26,313 nucleotides of DNA, from the IMG/VR virus record IMGVR_UViG_3300044641_002038, positions 1 to 26,313 of that record, one strand, 5' to 3'. The number at the start of each line of letters is the position of its first letter. The stretch's first letter is position 1. Both the position numbers and the translations under genes were made by a program. Shown here one piece after another: positions 7,513-14,804 of this stretch. The stretch is from a virus. Below the pieces are notes generated by a model that was given only the letters and a program-made list of their open reading frames with translations, did no database searches and had not been told where the DNA came from.

Positions 7513-9723
7513 CTATTGCGGCAATCCCATCCCCATTTCCGGCGCTGGTGCGGGCGGCATATTCTCCGGCGTCACCATTTGCGGCTGGGGCTGGGGCTGC
7601 ATCATTGGCCCGCCGTCCATGAATGGGTTGGCATTCCTATGAATTTCCTGTTCGGCCAGGGCGGTGTAATCGGTTTGCTCACGATTGCGCCGCTCGATTT
7701 CCTGCAATAGCCGGTTGGTGTCCATGTTGTGCAGCATCAATTGCACGATGGCGTCCAGTTCGGCCTTGTTTTGGTCGGTGACGGCCTTGACGTTGGTCTG
7801 GTTGACCTTGGCTTCGTTGATGGTTTCGGTGTTGAAGGCGCGAGCGGTGACGTCCATCAGCTTGCGCTTGTTGGCGCCGTCTTCCCGAATCATTGCAACC
7901 TGGCCGCGGTTGTTGATTTCCAGCTGCATGGCGACCAGCTGCTGCTGGGCATCTTGCAGCGCCTTTTCCTGTTGCTTCAGCTTCATTTGCACCTGGGGCG
8001 GGATGTCCGATTTCTCGTCGATCTGCGCCAGGGGGTTCATTGCGGCCAGGCGGTCGGCAATCACATCGGCACCAGGGAAGTCCATGTTGCGGAACATCAG
8101 GTCGCCCGCGGCCTGGAAAATCTCCGGCTGGGCCATCAGCGGGGCCATTGCCTCGACCGCTTGCAATCGCTTGCTGTTGTAGCCCGGGCCAGTGTCCATC
8201 ACAACGTCATATTCGCCCACGGTCACATCGTTCAGCACTTTGCCGATGGCGGTTTTCTCGTTGATGGTCACCATGTCGGCGCGGCCATCCACGCCAATGA
8301 TTCGCATCACCCGCTGGGTGTCGTAAATCTTTGGAATCAAGTCCAACAGGATTTTGCCCGTCTGTTTAATCGAACGGGTCATGTTGTCGTAGAAGTGGAA
8401 ATTTGACAGGTCGACCTGTTGCTGCTGGCCGTTCAGGGCTTTGCCCGAAATGTTGCCGGGAATCTTTTGCGCCGGGTCGAAAATGCCCAGAACGGTTTGC
8501 AGGTCGTCCGAAATCGCGCCCGCGGCGACCATGATGCCTTCGGGCGGCGGCTCCGGTTGCAGTCGCTGCGGCACCGGGGCGGGCTGGCCCTCGATGTCTT
8601 TTTGCTTGTAGCGCAGCACCGGCGTCGATTTGATGTTCGCCTGTGCCCATTCGTTTTCGTGGCCCTCGTCCTGGCCTTCAGCCAACAGCCATTTGGCCTT
8701 GGGCGCCAGGGCAATGCTCTCGGTCATGCTGGTGCGCCAGAAGTTGTACATGCGCTGCGGGTCTTTGGCGAACCGCACCAGGCCGTATTTCTTGCGTTTG
8801 CCCTCGACGATGACCTGGGCGCCGTAGCACGGGATAACCGGAATCCACTTGCCCGGCCATTCCTTTTCCTCCAGCACTTCCATCGCGGTCAGCTTGCACC
8901 ATTTGACAACCTTGCGCCAGCTGGGGCGCTTGTCAATGATGGCAATGCCGCTTTCGTCCATGATTTCTTTGGCGGGCAGTTCGTCTTCGAATGCCTTCGT
9001 GCCGTCCGACAGCATCACCAAGGTGGCTTTTTTGCGTTCGACGTAGAAATACTCGGCGACCCGCACATCCTCTTTGGTCACCCATTCGGCGCTGTCATCG
9101 CCCACGCCGCGTGGCATGAACCCGCTGCCGTCGTCGGCGCCTGGATACATTTGCCGGAACACGCTTTTGGGCATGACCTTAGTAATCAGGCACTTTTCGG
9201 CGTCCGAACCATCAGGGGAAATCGAATTGGGGTCGAAATACACGCTGAACGGGTCGTCGATCTGTTCAATGTAGATTTCCTGGTCGAACGAATCTTCCCT
9301 GGTGTAATCGGTAATCACGCGCCAATAGCCCCAGCCCATGCGAACGGCGTAATCGAACGCGGTGTCGTAGGCCGTGTCGGCGCTGGAATTGACCTCAATA
9401 TGACGGGTGATGCCCTCAATCACCTGGGCAATCTTCAGGTCGCCTTCGTTGTTGACGGGATGCACCTTGATGCGCGGTCGTTGCTGGCGCTGCTGGTTTG
9501 TGACCTGGCGCACATACGCGTCAATTTTGTTGATGGTCAGGCAGGGCCGCGCTTCAAGGTTTCTGCTGTTTTGAATTTCCACCGGCCACTGGTCGCCCGC
9601 GGCAAACTTGATGTCTTGCAGGGCTTCCGTGCGGTTATTGGATTCGGCTTCAGCCGACAGGCGCATGAACTGAATCGCATCGGTGATGCGTGAATCGCCA
9701 TTGTCGTTTTGATAGTCGCTCAT
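7513..9723 (-). CDS. Portal protein, P22-like, 736 aa
   Basis: The portal forms the dodecameric DNA channel at one capsid vertex. The N-terminal region has the conserved P22-portal patterns: FAAGDQWP near residue 40, RPCLTINKIDAYVRQVTNQQRQQRP, then DTAFDYAVRMGWGYWRV, and DPFSVYFDPNS. Length is close to P22 gp1 (725 aa). The C-terminal ~150 residues are Gln- and Met-rich with helical character (QMKLKQQEKALQDAQQQL) and end in a Pro/Met-rich tail, like the barrel region. I chose the ATG at 9723 because AAAAGGGG lies upstream; a start 17 codons earlier would overlap the end of terL. It follows terL directly. Confidence 0.93.
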   Translation of the reverse strand: MSDYQNDNGDSRITDAIQFMRLSAEAESNNRTEALQDIKFAAGDQWPVEIQNSRNLEARPCLTINKIDAYVRQVTNQQRQQRPRIKVHPVNNEGDLKIAQVIEGITRHIEVNSSADTAYDTAFDYAVRMGWGYWRVITDYTREDSFDQEIYIEQIDDPFSVYFDPNSISPDGSDAEKCLITKVMPKSVFRQMYPGADDGSGFMPRGVGDDSAEWVTKEDVRVAEYFYVERKKATLVMLSDGTKAFEDELPAKEIMDESGIAIIDKRPSWRKVVKWCKLTAMEVLEEKEWPGKWIPVIPCYGAQVIVEGKRKKYGLVRFAKDPQRMYNFWRTSMTESIALAPKAKWLLAEGQDEGHENEWAQANIKSTPVLRYKQKDIEGQPAPVPQRLQPEPPPEGIMVAAGAISDDLQTVLGIFDPAQKIPGNISGKALNGQQQQVDLSNFHFYDNMTRSIKQTGKILLDLIPKIYDTQRVMRIIGVDGRADMVTINEKTAIGKVLNDVTVGEYDVVMDTGPGYNSKRLQAVEAMAPLMAQPEIFQAAGDLMFRNMDFPGADVIADRLAAMNPLAQIDEKSDIPPQVQMKLKQQEKALQDAQQQLVAMQLEINNRGQVAMIREDGANKRKLMDVTARAFNTETINEAKVNQTNVKAVTDQNKAELDAIVQLMLHNMDTNRLLQEIERRNREQTDYTALAEQEIHRNANPFMDGGPMMQPQPQPQMVTPENMPPAPAPEMGMGLPQ

Positions 9724-9745
9724 ATTGGCCCCTTTTCTTTCGGAA

Positions 9746-11029
9746 TTATCCCATCCAACTACCAGCTGCGGCAATCACGGCTTGCTTTTTGCGCTTGGGC
9801 GGCTCTTTCACCATCAGGGCAATATAGCGAAAGGCGTCGGCGCCGTGGCTGTATTGGTCATGCAATGGTGTGCGCCCAAACTGGCCGGTGTCCGGGTCAA
9901 CTTCGTAACGGTAATGCCGAAGGCAAGTCAGGCCATCGGCGCAATTCTCGCGGTCAAACCAGCAGTTCGGGAAAACCGTCCTGGCCGCGTTGATCGAATC
10001 AATGACAGGCACCCGCGGCATGATCTGGGTTTTGTAGCCCGCGGCCCGCACGATGTCTTCAATGGATTTGCCAGCCGCCGCCAGTGTTTTGTTCTCGGCG
10101 TCATGCGGCAACCATAGCGTGTCGTAAACATAACCCAGGCTTTGCATTTGCGCCAGGTAATGGCTCATGGTCATTTGACTGCCCGCCATGTAGCGAATCA
10201 GCCTGGTTTCCATGCCGATGAATTGCAGGAACCAAATGGCCGTTTGATCTGACCAGCCCAGGTCGAAGACGGCGTGAACCGGCTTGGTGGCGTCATACGG
10301 CACCCGCGTGATGCGCCCGTCCATTTCGGCTTGCTGCATTTCCCTGGCGAAGATGGCGCCGTCCACCGTCTGGCGGCACAGCCCTTCCCAGACCTGGTTA
10401 TAGGCTTCGGCGTCCCTGGCCTTCAGGGCGTCCTTTTCCAGCCGCAGGGTTTCCGGGAACCAGGGGTTGTCATACCAGTTGATTTTGATCTGGATGCAAT
10501 CCCGCGGCGGGTTGATGACGAACCGCTGGTAGGTTTCATCGGTTTCCAGTTCCGGGTTGAACGACACCCAGATTTCCGACCCTTCCTTACGGATGGTCGG
10601 AATGAGAATGTTCCAGCTAAACCGGCTGACCGTCTGGGCTTCCTCGACCCAGCAAATGTCCACGCCTTCGAATGACTTGATGTTGGTCGGGTTGTTCTTC
10701 AGGCCGATGAACGCGAATTCCGTCCCGTTGCGGCCCCGGATGCTGTTCTGGGTGATTTCGTAGAACCCCAGCAATCCCAGGGCTTCGATCTGGTCGCACA
10801 GCAGCTTGTGGACGGAATCTTTGATGCTGGTCTGGTACTCACGGGCGCACAGGATGCGGATGGGGCTTTTGGCGCCCTTAATCAGCAGCGCCCGGGCAAT
10901 CCCCCATGACTTGGCCCCGCCGCGGCCACCCCAGCAGACCTTGTAGCGGGCTTTCTTGAACAAGCCTTGCAGCTTGACCGGGAATTCGGCCTTGGCAATT
11001 GCCTGGTCAACTGTCTGTTGCTGTTCCAT
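9746..11029 (-). CDS. terL: Terminase large subunit, 427 aa
   Basis: The packaging ATPase and nuclease. Residues 34-41 (GGRGGAKS) are the Walker A loop. VDICWVEEA at 123-131 is Walker B with the catalytic Glu. SFNP at 156-159 is the coupling motif. The C-terminal nuclease carries FDLG (Asp256), LPHDA (Asp310) and SHGADAF (Asp398), the expected acidic triad of the Terminase_3/3C type. Length 427 is normal for that family. The ATG at 11029 lies inside the end of terS (23-nt overlap), so the two subunits are probably translationally coupled. Nothing is missing; I regard it as functional. Confidence 0.95.
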   Translation of the reverse strand: MEQQQTVDQAIAKAEFPVKLQGLFKKARYKVCWGGRGGAKSWGIARALLIKGAKSPIRILCAREYQTSIKDSVHKLLCDQIEALGLLGFYEITQNSIRGRNGTEFAFIGLKNNPTNIKSFEGVDICWVEEAQTVSRFSWNILIPTIRKEGSEIWVSFNPELETDETYQRFVINPPRDCIQIKINWYDNPWFPETLRLEKDALKARDAEAYNQVWEGLCRQTVDGAIFAREMQQAEMDGRITRVPYDATKPVHAVFDLGWSDQTAIWFLQFIGMETRLIRYMAGSQMTMSHYLAQMQSLGYVYDTLWLPHDAENKTLAAAGKSIEDIVRAAGYKTQIMPRVPVIDSINAARTVFPNCWFDRENCADGLTCLRHYRYEVDPDTGQFGRTPLHDQYSHGADAFRYIALMVKEPPKRKKQAVIAAAGSWMG

Positions 11030-11540
11030 TGGGCGTCACGAAAGAAACCTGAATGCCCGTCAGCGGGGCGCCGTCCTTACCGGTGATTTCCTGCTCGGTC
11101 TTGTCGCGCCATCCCAGGACGTTTTTGGCAGTAAAAATGGCGAATGTGCTGTTGTAAGCGCCAGCCAAAGTTCCTTCAACCAGGTTGGCTTCCTGAAATT
11201 CTTTAGCCTTTTTATAGGCGAAAGAAAATTCTGGATGCCTTAGTTCGCCTTCCAGGGTTTTGGCAGTCGCCCAATCGTGCAGGGTTTCGCGTGTTACCCC
11301 AATCATGGCGGCGAAGCGGGCCAGCGTCGGGAAGGTGCCAGGCAGGATTTCCGTTCGCTCGTTGCCCTTGGCGTCACGCACGGTCACTTCCCTGGTTGCG
11401 GGCTGGCTGAAGAATTCCATCAGTTCTTCGCAGAACTTGGGATCGTAGACCGATGGGCGCCCAACTGGCCGAACAGGCACAGCCACGCCCGCGGGCCTTG
11501 TGGCTCTTGGCTTTTTGGCGGGAGCGGCTGCGTCGGTCAT
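11007..11540 (-). CDS. terS: Terminase small subunit, gp3-type, 177 aa
   Basis: The DNA-recognition subunit of the packaging motor. After a basic, Pro/Ala-rich N-terminus, residues ~27-110 carry a helical segment starting VGRPSVYDPKFCEELMEFF and a helix-turn-helix (TLARFAAMIGVTRETLHDWA). The region AYNSTFAIFTAKNVLGWRDK is the hallmark of P22 gp3-like and related small terminases. Order TerS-TerL-portal supports the call. The start overlaps the upstream 57-aa gene by 4 nt (ATGA). Confidence 0.88.
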   Translation of the reverse strand: MTDAAAPAKKPRATRPAGVAVPVRPVGRPSVYDPKFCEELMEFFSQPATREVTVRDAKGNERTEILPGTFPTLARFAAMIGVTRETLHDWATAKTLEGELRHPEFSFAYKKAKEFQEANLVEGTLAGAYNSTFAIFTAKNVLGWRDKTEQEITGKDGAPLTGIQVSFVTPNGTATDS

Positions 11541-11710
11541 TTCTTGTTGGGCTTTTTCAGTAGGGCTGCGGTCTTCTTCACCCCAGCTGCGGCGTCACGC
11601 TTGACGTCGTAGGCAATGGCGACCGCTTGTTTCGGGGGTTTTCCGGCCTTGATTTCGGCCTTCACGTTCTTTTCAAACGCCTTGGGCGTCATTGACCGGA
11701 TCAGCGGCAT
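11537..11710 (-). CDS. Small basic phage protein upstream of terS, 57 aa
   Basis: The protein begins MPLIRSMTPKAFEKN and contains GKPPKQAVAIAYDVKR, a pattern seen in many small phage proteins of unknown function near packaging genes. It is highly basic (Lys-rich C-terminus, KKTAALLKKPNKK). I chose the ATG at 11710, preceded by GGAAAAGAG, instead of a start nine codons upstream. It overlaps terS by 4 nt and the preceding 58-aa gene in another frame by 38 nt. Nucleic-acid binding would fit the charge but is not shown. Confidence 0.75.
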   Translation of the reverse strand: MPLIRSMTPKAFEKNVKAEIKAGKPPKQAVAIAYDVKRDAAAGVKKTAALLKKPNKK

Positions 11711-11849
11711 TGCTCTTTTCCTTGGACAGTTCGCCAATCCAATACTGGGTGTCCTGGATGGCGCCGCTGATCTGCATCAGCTGGGATTCGGTTTGCTTTG
11801 CCATGTTTTGCAGTTCTGCCAGGCGTTTCTGTAAGGCTTCCAGTGTCAT
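11673..11849 (-). CDS. Small coiled-coil protein, 58 aa
   Basis: The reading frame starts at ATG 11849 with AAGGG 6 nt upstream and ends with TGA at 11673. The product begins MTLEALQKRLAELQNMAKQ and continues through QISGAIQDTQYWIGELSK, with regular Leu/Met/Ile spacing typical of a short coiled coil. It overlaps the next gene by 38 nt in another frame. Small coiled-coil proteins of this type often sit beside terS in podoviruses. No known family can be named from sequence alone. Confidence 0.7.
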   Translation of the reverse strand: MTLEALQKRLAELQNMAKQTESQLMQISGAIQDTQYWIGELSKEKSNAADPVNDAQGV

Positions 11850-11880
11850 AACATACCCTTAATTCTTATTTTGTACACAA

Positions 11881-11901
11881 GGGGGCAGATTGACCGCCCC
11901 C
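11881..11901 (-). other. Hairpin after the 97-aa gene, possible weak terminator
   Basis: GGGGGC and GCCCCC form a 6-bp GC stem with a 9-nt loop, 10 nt after the stop at 11912. On the minus strand it is followed by TTGTGTACAAAATAAG, which is only partly T-rich. It may reduce read-through into the packaging genes or stabilise the upstream mRNA. Confidence 0.45.
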
Positions 11902-11911
11902 CTGGCTCTCA

Positions 11912-12205
11912 TCAGGCAACGACAGGGAATTGCCACTTAGTGCCGTCCGAAATGAACAGCTTGCCGGTGCCGGTGGCGTTGGTCGTAGTCGCCAGCGAAC
12001 CGACAGGGGCAGTCGTGGTCGTGCTGTTGGCGGTAATCGCCGTGGTCAGGAAGTACAGACCAGCAACCGCGTTGGCCGCGGCGGCGGTGCTGCTGGTGGT
12101 CACAGACGATGCGGTGACAGCGCCCAGGGTGGACGCGCCGGTGACAACCAGGCTTTCGAATTCTGGGTCGCTGTATGCGACGCCTTGGGCTTTGGTATTG
12201 GGCAT
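11912..12205 (-). CDS. Thr/Ala-rich small structural-type protein, 97 aa
   Basis: The start is well supported by AAAGGAAATTCAA before the ATG. The N-terminal part (MPNTKAQGVAYSDPEFESL) is followed by a long Ala/Thr/Ser stretch (about residues 22-75) and a closing TGKLFISDGTKWQFPVVA. That last pattern, in which Gly, Lys/Leu and a Ser-Asp-Gly-Thr-x-Trp stretch close the chain, is common in phage head-fibre or appendage proteins. Together with the low charge, this suggests a virion surface protein. Codon composition matches the fibre genes. Function is inferred. Confidence 0.7.
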   Translation of the reverse strand: MPNTKAQGVAYSDPEFESLVVTGASTLGAVTASSVTTSSTAAAANAVAGLYFLTTAITANSTTTTAPVGSLATTTNATGTGKLFISDGTKWQFPVVA

Positions 12206-12226
12206 TTGAATTTCCTTTCAGGTGGT

Positions 12227-12499
12227 TTAACAGTTCCAGTTTTTCAGGCTGGCTTTAGCCCGTTCCGCTGGGCCTTTCGCGTTTTTCACCACCCCTTCCA
12301 TCCTGGCGCAAAACGATGCCTTTCTCCCGGCATCGGCTTTCGTCTTTGGATTTGGTGCTGGCGGTTTCAAATTGGCGTTGTTCTTTGCGTTGTATTCTGC
12401 ACGGCCCTTCGCTGTCATGCCAGCGCCTTTTTCGGTCGGGTTGTAGGTCTTGCCTTTCCCGGTCGTTTTGTGCGGAATGGGTTTGTCGTGCTTCTTCAT
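12227..12499 (-). CDS. DUF6321-like small basic protein, 90 aa
   Basis: The C-terminal half, from MTAKGRAEYN through NLKPPAPNPKTKADAGRKASFCARMEGV to the end KASLKNWNC, matches my memory of the DUF6321 pattern: 'AKGRAxYN', 'NLKPP', 'RKxSFCARM', and a final Trp-Asn-Cys. These proteins occur in many phages and have no known function. This one is very basic and has two conserved cysteines (within FCARM and the last residue). It overlaps the 53-aa gene by 4 nt (ATGA). Confidence 0.75.
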   Translation of the reverse strand: MKKHDKPIPHKTTGKGKTYNPTEKGAGMTAKGRAEYNAKNNANLKPPAPNPKTKADAGRKASFCARMEGVVKNAKGPAERAKASLKNWNC

Positions 12500-12657
12500 T
12501 TCTTGGCCGTTTTGGCTGATTGCTTGAAAGCGGCAGTGGTTGGCGCACCTTTGTCCCCAGGTTTCCGCATCTTTTCAACAGGTCGGCCATCGGCCTTTTG
12601 CTGCTTGATGCGCTCTTGCTTGGCGTGAATGTTGGCGTACAACCCCGGTTTGCTCAT
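12496..12657 (-). CDS. Small basic phage protein, 53 aa
   Basis: The frame from ATG 12657 to TGA 12496 encodes MSKPGLYANIHAKQERIK, then EKMRKPGDKGAPTTAAFKQSAKTAKK. The pair 'LYANIHAKxxRI' and 'EKMRKPGxKGAPTxxAFxQSAKTAK' is a widely shared small phage protein that I recognise but cannot give a function. It often lies next to DUF6321 proteins, as here. It starts 3 nt after the GroES-like stop, with the operon tightly packed. Confidence 0.8.
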   Translation of the reverse strand: MSKPGLYANIHAKQERIKQQKADGRPVEKMRKPGDKGAPTTAAFKQSAKTAKK

Positions 12658-12660
12658 TTG

Positions 12661-12921
12661 TCAGTCCCTTTCAACAACGCAAGCAATGTCGGCTTCCTGG
12701 ATGATCTGGTAATCCTGGCCTTCAAACTGGTAAACCGGCCACTTCAGATAGTCGCCGTTTCCGTATTTGATGAAGTCGCCAGGCTTGGCGTCATAGACTT
12801 TCGGGCCGACGGCGACAATCGTGCCCTCGTTGAACGGCTCTTTGTTGTCCACAATGATGATGTCCGACAGCTGGCGCACCAGCGGCTTGACCACCACGCG
12901 GTCACGCAGGGGTTGCAGCAT
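12661..12921 (-). CDS. GroES-like co-chaperonin, 86 aa
   Basis: The sequence aligns with Cpn10/GroES: LQPLRDRVVVKPL at the start, a mobile-loop-like stretch with the hydrophobic tripeptide region DIIIVDN (about 20-26), GTIVAVGPK, PGDFIKYG, and a final EADIACVVE matching GroES 'ESDILAIVE'. In GroES the roof hairpin joins 'VGxGxxxxxGxxxxxxVKxGD'; here only KVYDA lies between GPK and KPGD, so the roof loop is missing, as in phage T4 gp31. The product probably caps host GroEL to fold a phage protein such as the coat. No GroEL gene is seen. It lies in the late operon between small phage genes. Confidence 0.88.
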   Translation of the reverse strand: MLQPLRDRVVVKPLVRQLSDIIIVDNKEPFNEGTIVAVGPKVYDAKPGDFIKYGNGDYLKWPVYQFEGQDYQIIQEADIACVVERD

Positions 12922-13138
12922 TCTTGGGCTTCCTTCCGGGTTTACCTTTGACCGGCACTTGGGCCATCGTGGTTTCGTCGGTCATGATGTCGTAGACCGG
13001 CAGGGTCAGCATGATGGGCTGATGCTCACCACACCAATCGTTCTGGTGCTTGTTTTGCTGGGCCGGATAGCGTCGGCAGCTGCCCATCACCTGGCCGTTG
13101 GCAAAGAAACGGCAATCGCCGCACTTGATTTCAGACAT
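12902..13138 (-). CDS. Small Cys4 zinc-finger-like protein, 78 aa
   Basis: Four cysteines (residues 6, 9, 21 and 36), in the order CGDC, SC, WC, plus a nearby His, form a plausible single zinc or metal site. The spacing CxxC-x11-C-x14-C resembles small phage proteins of the 'KCGDCRFF...C...P' type, whose role is unknown. The C-terminus is a basic Lys/Pro tail (KGKPGRKPKNA). The gene overlaps the GroES-like gene by 20 nt and the 60-aa gene by 8 nt, indicating coupled translation. Confidence 0.7.
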   Translation of the reverse strand: MSEIKCGDCRFFANGQVMGSCRRYPAQQNKHQNDWCGEHQPIMLTLPVYDIMTDETTMAQVPVKGKPGRKPKNAATPA

Positions 13139-13313
13139 TGGGCATCTTGTCCTGGTTGATGGCGCGGTTCAGCGCCGCGGCCATGTCATTCGCCATTTGC
13201 TCGGTCGCCTTTTCGTGCAACCGGCTTTCCCGATGTTCAGCGGGCGTAATCTGCCGTTCCGCGGTAGATGGCTGGCGAAATGGCACCGGTTCGGTGGGCT
13301 TGTTCGAGTGCAT
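13131..13313 (-). CDS. Small hypothetical protein, 60 aa
   Basis: I chose the ATG at 13313 because AAAGGA lies 8 nt upstream. An earlier start 17 codons upstream has no comparable site. The product (MHSNKPTEPVPFRQP, then ITPAEHRESRLHEKATEQMAND) is polar with one likely amphipathic helix in the C-terminal half. It overlaps the 3' end of the zeta-like kinase gene by 77 nt in another frame, long for this operon, so one of the two ends may be shorter in reality. Not recognised. Confidence 0.6.
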   Translation of the reverse strand: MHSNKPTEPVPFRQPSTAERQITPAEHRESRLHEKATEQMANDMAAALNRAINQDKMPNV

Positions 13314-14160
13314 CCTGTAATCCTTTCCGTATTTGATTCTCGTCCAGTTTAGGCAGCTTGTCAAGGGAACTTAACATAGCCTTACCTGGGCCGCGGCTGT
13401 TATCAATGACTTGGATTTTGACTTTCGGATGGTCTTTGTATTTGTCCTGCAACTGCTCGACCACCTTGCGGGCGCCAATGTGGGTCTTGGCATGCTCGGA
13501 CAACGGGACGGTGCGGCCAGTGCCGATGTCCTGTTCCATGCGCGTGGCCCGCTTCAACGCGCCATTGGTCAGGGCTTCCACCGGGTCGCGGTAGGTGTAG
13601 ATGATCGACACCTTGCGGTTGGCATCCAGCGCCTGGCGAATCTTTTTGTCGGCGCTGTCGAAACTGTTCATGTTGGTGTCGTACACCATTTCGGCGTTTC
13701 GGACACCTTCCGACACTTGCCTGGACGCTTGTAACGCGGTGGTTTTGCCAGCCCCCGTGCCGCCCGCGGTGAACACTACGGTGTTGTCTTTGCCCTTGGG
13801 CGTCGGCTTGGAAAGTTTGTCGGCGTACAGCTTTTTCATGAACGCGCTGGACGGCTCATGAACGTCAGCCGACCTGGTGCGGTCGGCCTTGTACTCTGGC
13901 GACATTTCCCGGGCAATGTCGGTGTTGATGATTTTGCCGCCTTCGGATTCCGGCTCCTGGGCGTATTGCGCGACCAGGCCAGGGTAGTCATTCGTCAGCC
14001 GGTCGAAATACGCTTGTTCAATCGGGTTGGCCGATTGCGGCGTTTGCGGTAGTACGGGCTGGGGAACAAGTGCGGCCAGCCGTGTTTGTTCAGGGCTGGC
14101 CGATGGGCCTGGGGCAACAGGTCTTTGTCCCGCCGCCGCCATTTGCGACAGGGGAATCAC
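13237..14160 (-). CDS. Zeta-toxin-like P-loop kinase, 307 aa
   Basis: Residues 133-141 (GGTGAGKTT) are a Walker A loop after a hydrophobic strand (TVVFTA). Next come YDTNM (Asp161), IYTYRDPVEAL (Arg191) and ALKRATRM followed by GRTVP, matching the order of the second half of zeta-type toxins. The segment NTDIAREMSPEYKAD with HEPSS, which in classical zeta proteins follows the P-loop, lies before it (about 79-105), suggesting a permuted layout. The N-terminal ~45 residues are Pro/Gln-rich. It starts at GTG 14160 (ATG 14142 is an alternative). No antitoxin is visible next door. Possible roles are a sugar-nucleotide or protein kinase carried in the virion or acting on the host; substrate unknown. 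Confidence 0.75.
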   Translation of the reverse strand: MIPLSQMAAAGQRPVAPGPSASPEQTRLAALVPQPVLPQTPQSANPIEQAYFDRLTNDYPGLVAQYAQEPESEGGKIINTDIAREMSPEYKADRTRSADVHEPSSAFMKKLYADKLSKPTPKGKDNTVVFTAGGTGAGKTTALQASRQVSEGVRNAEMVYDTNMNSFDSADKKIRQALDANRKVSIIYTYRDPVEALTNGALKRATRMEQDIGTGRTVPLSEHAKTHIGARKVVEQLQDKYKDHPKVKIQVIDNSRGPGKAMLSSLDKLPKLDENQIRKGLQDALEQAHRTGAISPAIYRGTADYAR

Positions 14161-14163
14161 GGC

Positions 14164-14373
14164 TTACTTTTGGTAAGACTTGCGGTCGTGCGTGTAGCAC
14201 ATGCCGCTGGAACGGCCACCGTCAAATTTCTTGTCGGCGCCCACGGCATCCATCTTGCCCATGCCGATGCCGTTGCGAACCTTTTCCATGCGCTCGCCGG
14301 ATTTGTCGGATGCGGTCACACCGCTGGGTGCTTTGGCGTTGGAACCAAAACCGTAGCCTTTTGCTTCTTTCAT
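14164..14373 (-). CDS. Small Gly/Lys-rich protein, 69 aa
   Basis: Two starts are possible: ATG 14388, which overlaps the previous stop (ATGA), and ATG 14373, which has AAAGGG 6 nt upstream; I prefer the latter. The protein (KEAKGYGFGSN, then SGERMEKVRNGIGMGKMD, ending SSGMCYTHDRKSYQK) is basic and low in hydrophobic residues, with no recognisable domain. It is located between the ferritin-like and zeta-like genes at the head of the late operon. Function unknown. Confidence 0.65.
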   Translation of the reverse strand: MKEAKGYGFGSNAKAPSGVTASDKSGERMEKVRNGIGMGKMDAVGADKKFDGGRSSGMCYTHDRKSYQK

Positions 14374-14384
14374 GGTCTGCCCTT

Positions 14385-14744
14385 TCATTTCAGGAATCGA
14401 AGTTTGTACAGGGTGCTGTTCACCAAATCCGCGATTTCATCAACGATGTTTTGCAGTTCAGTGTCTTGCGGCAAGTCTTCCCGGCATTCTTTCACAAAAT
14501 CCTTCAGCCCCGTGAAGTATTTGACGGGGTTTTTGGCGCTGTGAAACTCACTTGGGAATTCTTTGATTTGCTCGTATTTGCCCATGTAGGCTTCGGCAAA
14601 TCGGTCGGCCAGGTCAACGATTTCGTCGTAATACTGGCCCAAGGCTTGGTGTTCGGAAAAAGACGAAGTGGACAGGTGCATAAAGTGTGCAACCGTCGCG
14701 CTGTGCAGCAATGCCGCAATGAATTCAGCTGTTTCGTCTTCCAT
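14385..14744 (-). CDS. DUF5856-like, ferritin/Dps-fold small protein, 119 aa
   Basis: The helix pattern AHFMHLSTSSFSEHQALGQYYDEIVDLADRFAEAYMGKY recalls the Dps/ferritin-like helices seen in DUF5856 phage proteins, in which a His-x-x-His and a nearby Tyr-Tyr-Asp-Glu could bind metal. I chose ATG 14744, which has GGGTG just upstream; ATG 14753 lacks any ribosome binding site. It is the first gene after terminator 14761-14788, 17 nt away. Its biochemical role is not known; DNA binding or protection is only suggested by the fold. Confidence 0.7.
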   Translation of the reverse strand: MEDETAEFIAALLHSATVAHFMHLSTSSFSEHQALGQYYDEIVDLADRFAEAYMGKYEQIKEFPSEFHSAKNPVKYFTGLKDFVKECREDLPQDTELQNIVDEIADLVNSTLYKLRFLK

Positions 14745-14760
14745 GTCACCCATGATAGCG

Positions 14761-14788
14761 AAAAAAGCGGGGGCATGATACCCCCGCT
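14761..14788 (-). terminator. Rho-independent terminator ending the early-right operon
   Basis: On the minus strand AGCGGGGG and CCCCCGCT form a perfect 8-bp stem with a 7-nt loop, followed by six T residues. It lies 17 nt after the stop of the HNH nuclease gene and directly before the late genes, so late expression needs antitermination or another promoter. It is the clearest terminator in the window. Confidence 0.9.
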
Positions 14789-14804
14789 GAAACTGGCAAC
14801 TGCC

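Noticed and set aside
8419-9693. 424-aa plus-strand frame opposite the portal
   Set aside because: Antisense to the conserved portal gene; its Phe/His/Arg-rich composition is typical of a mirror frame.
13351-13379. TTGTCA with ACTTAACAT, resembling the early promoters
   Set aside because: The two elements are only 8 nt apart and lie on the plus strand inside the zeta-like gene, so it cannot be a working promoter of that type.
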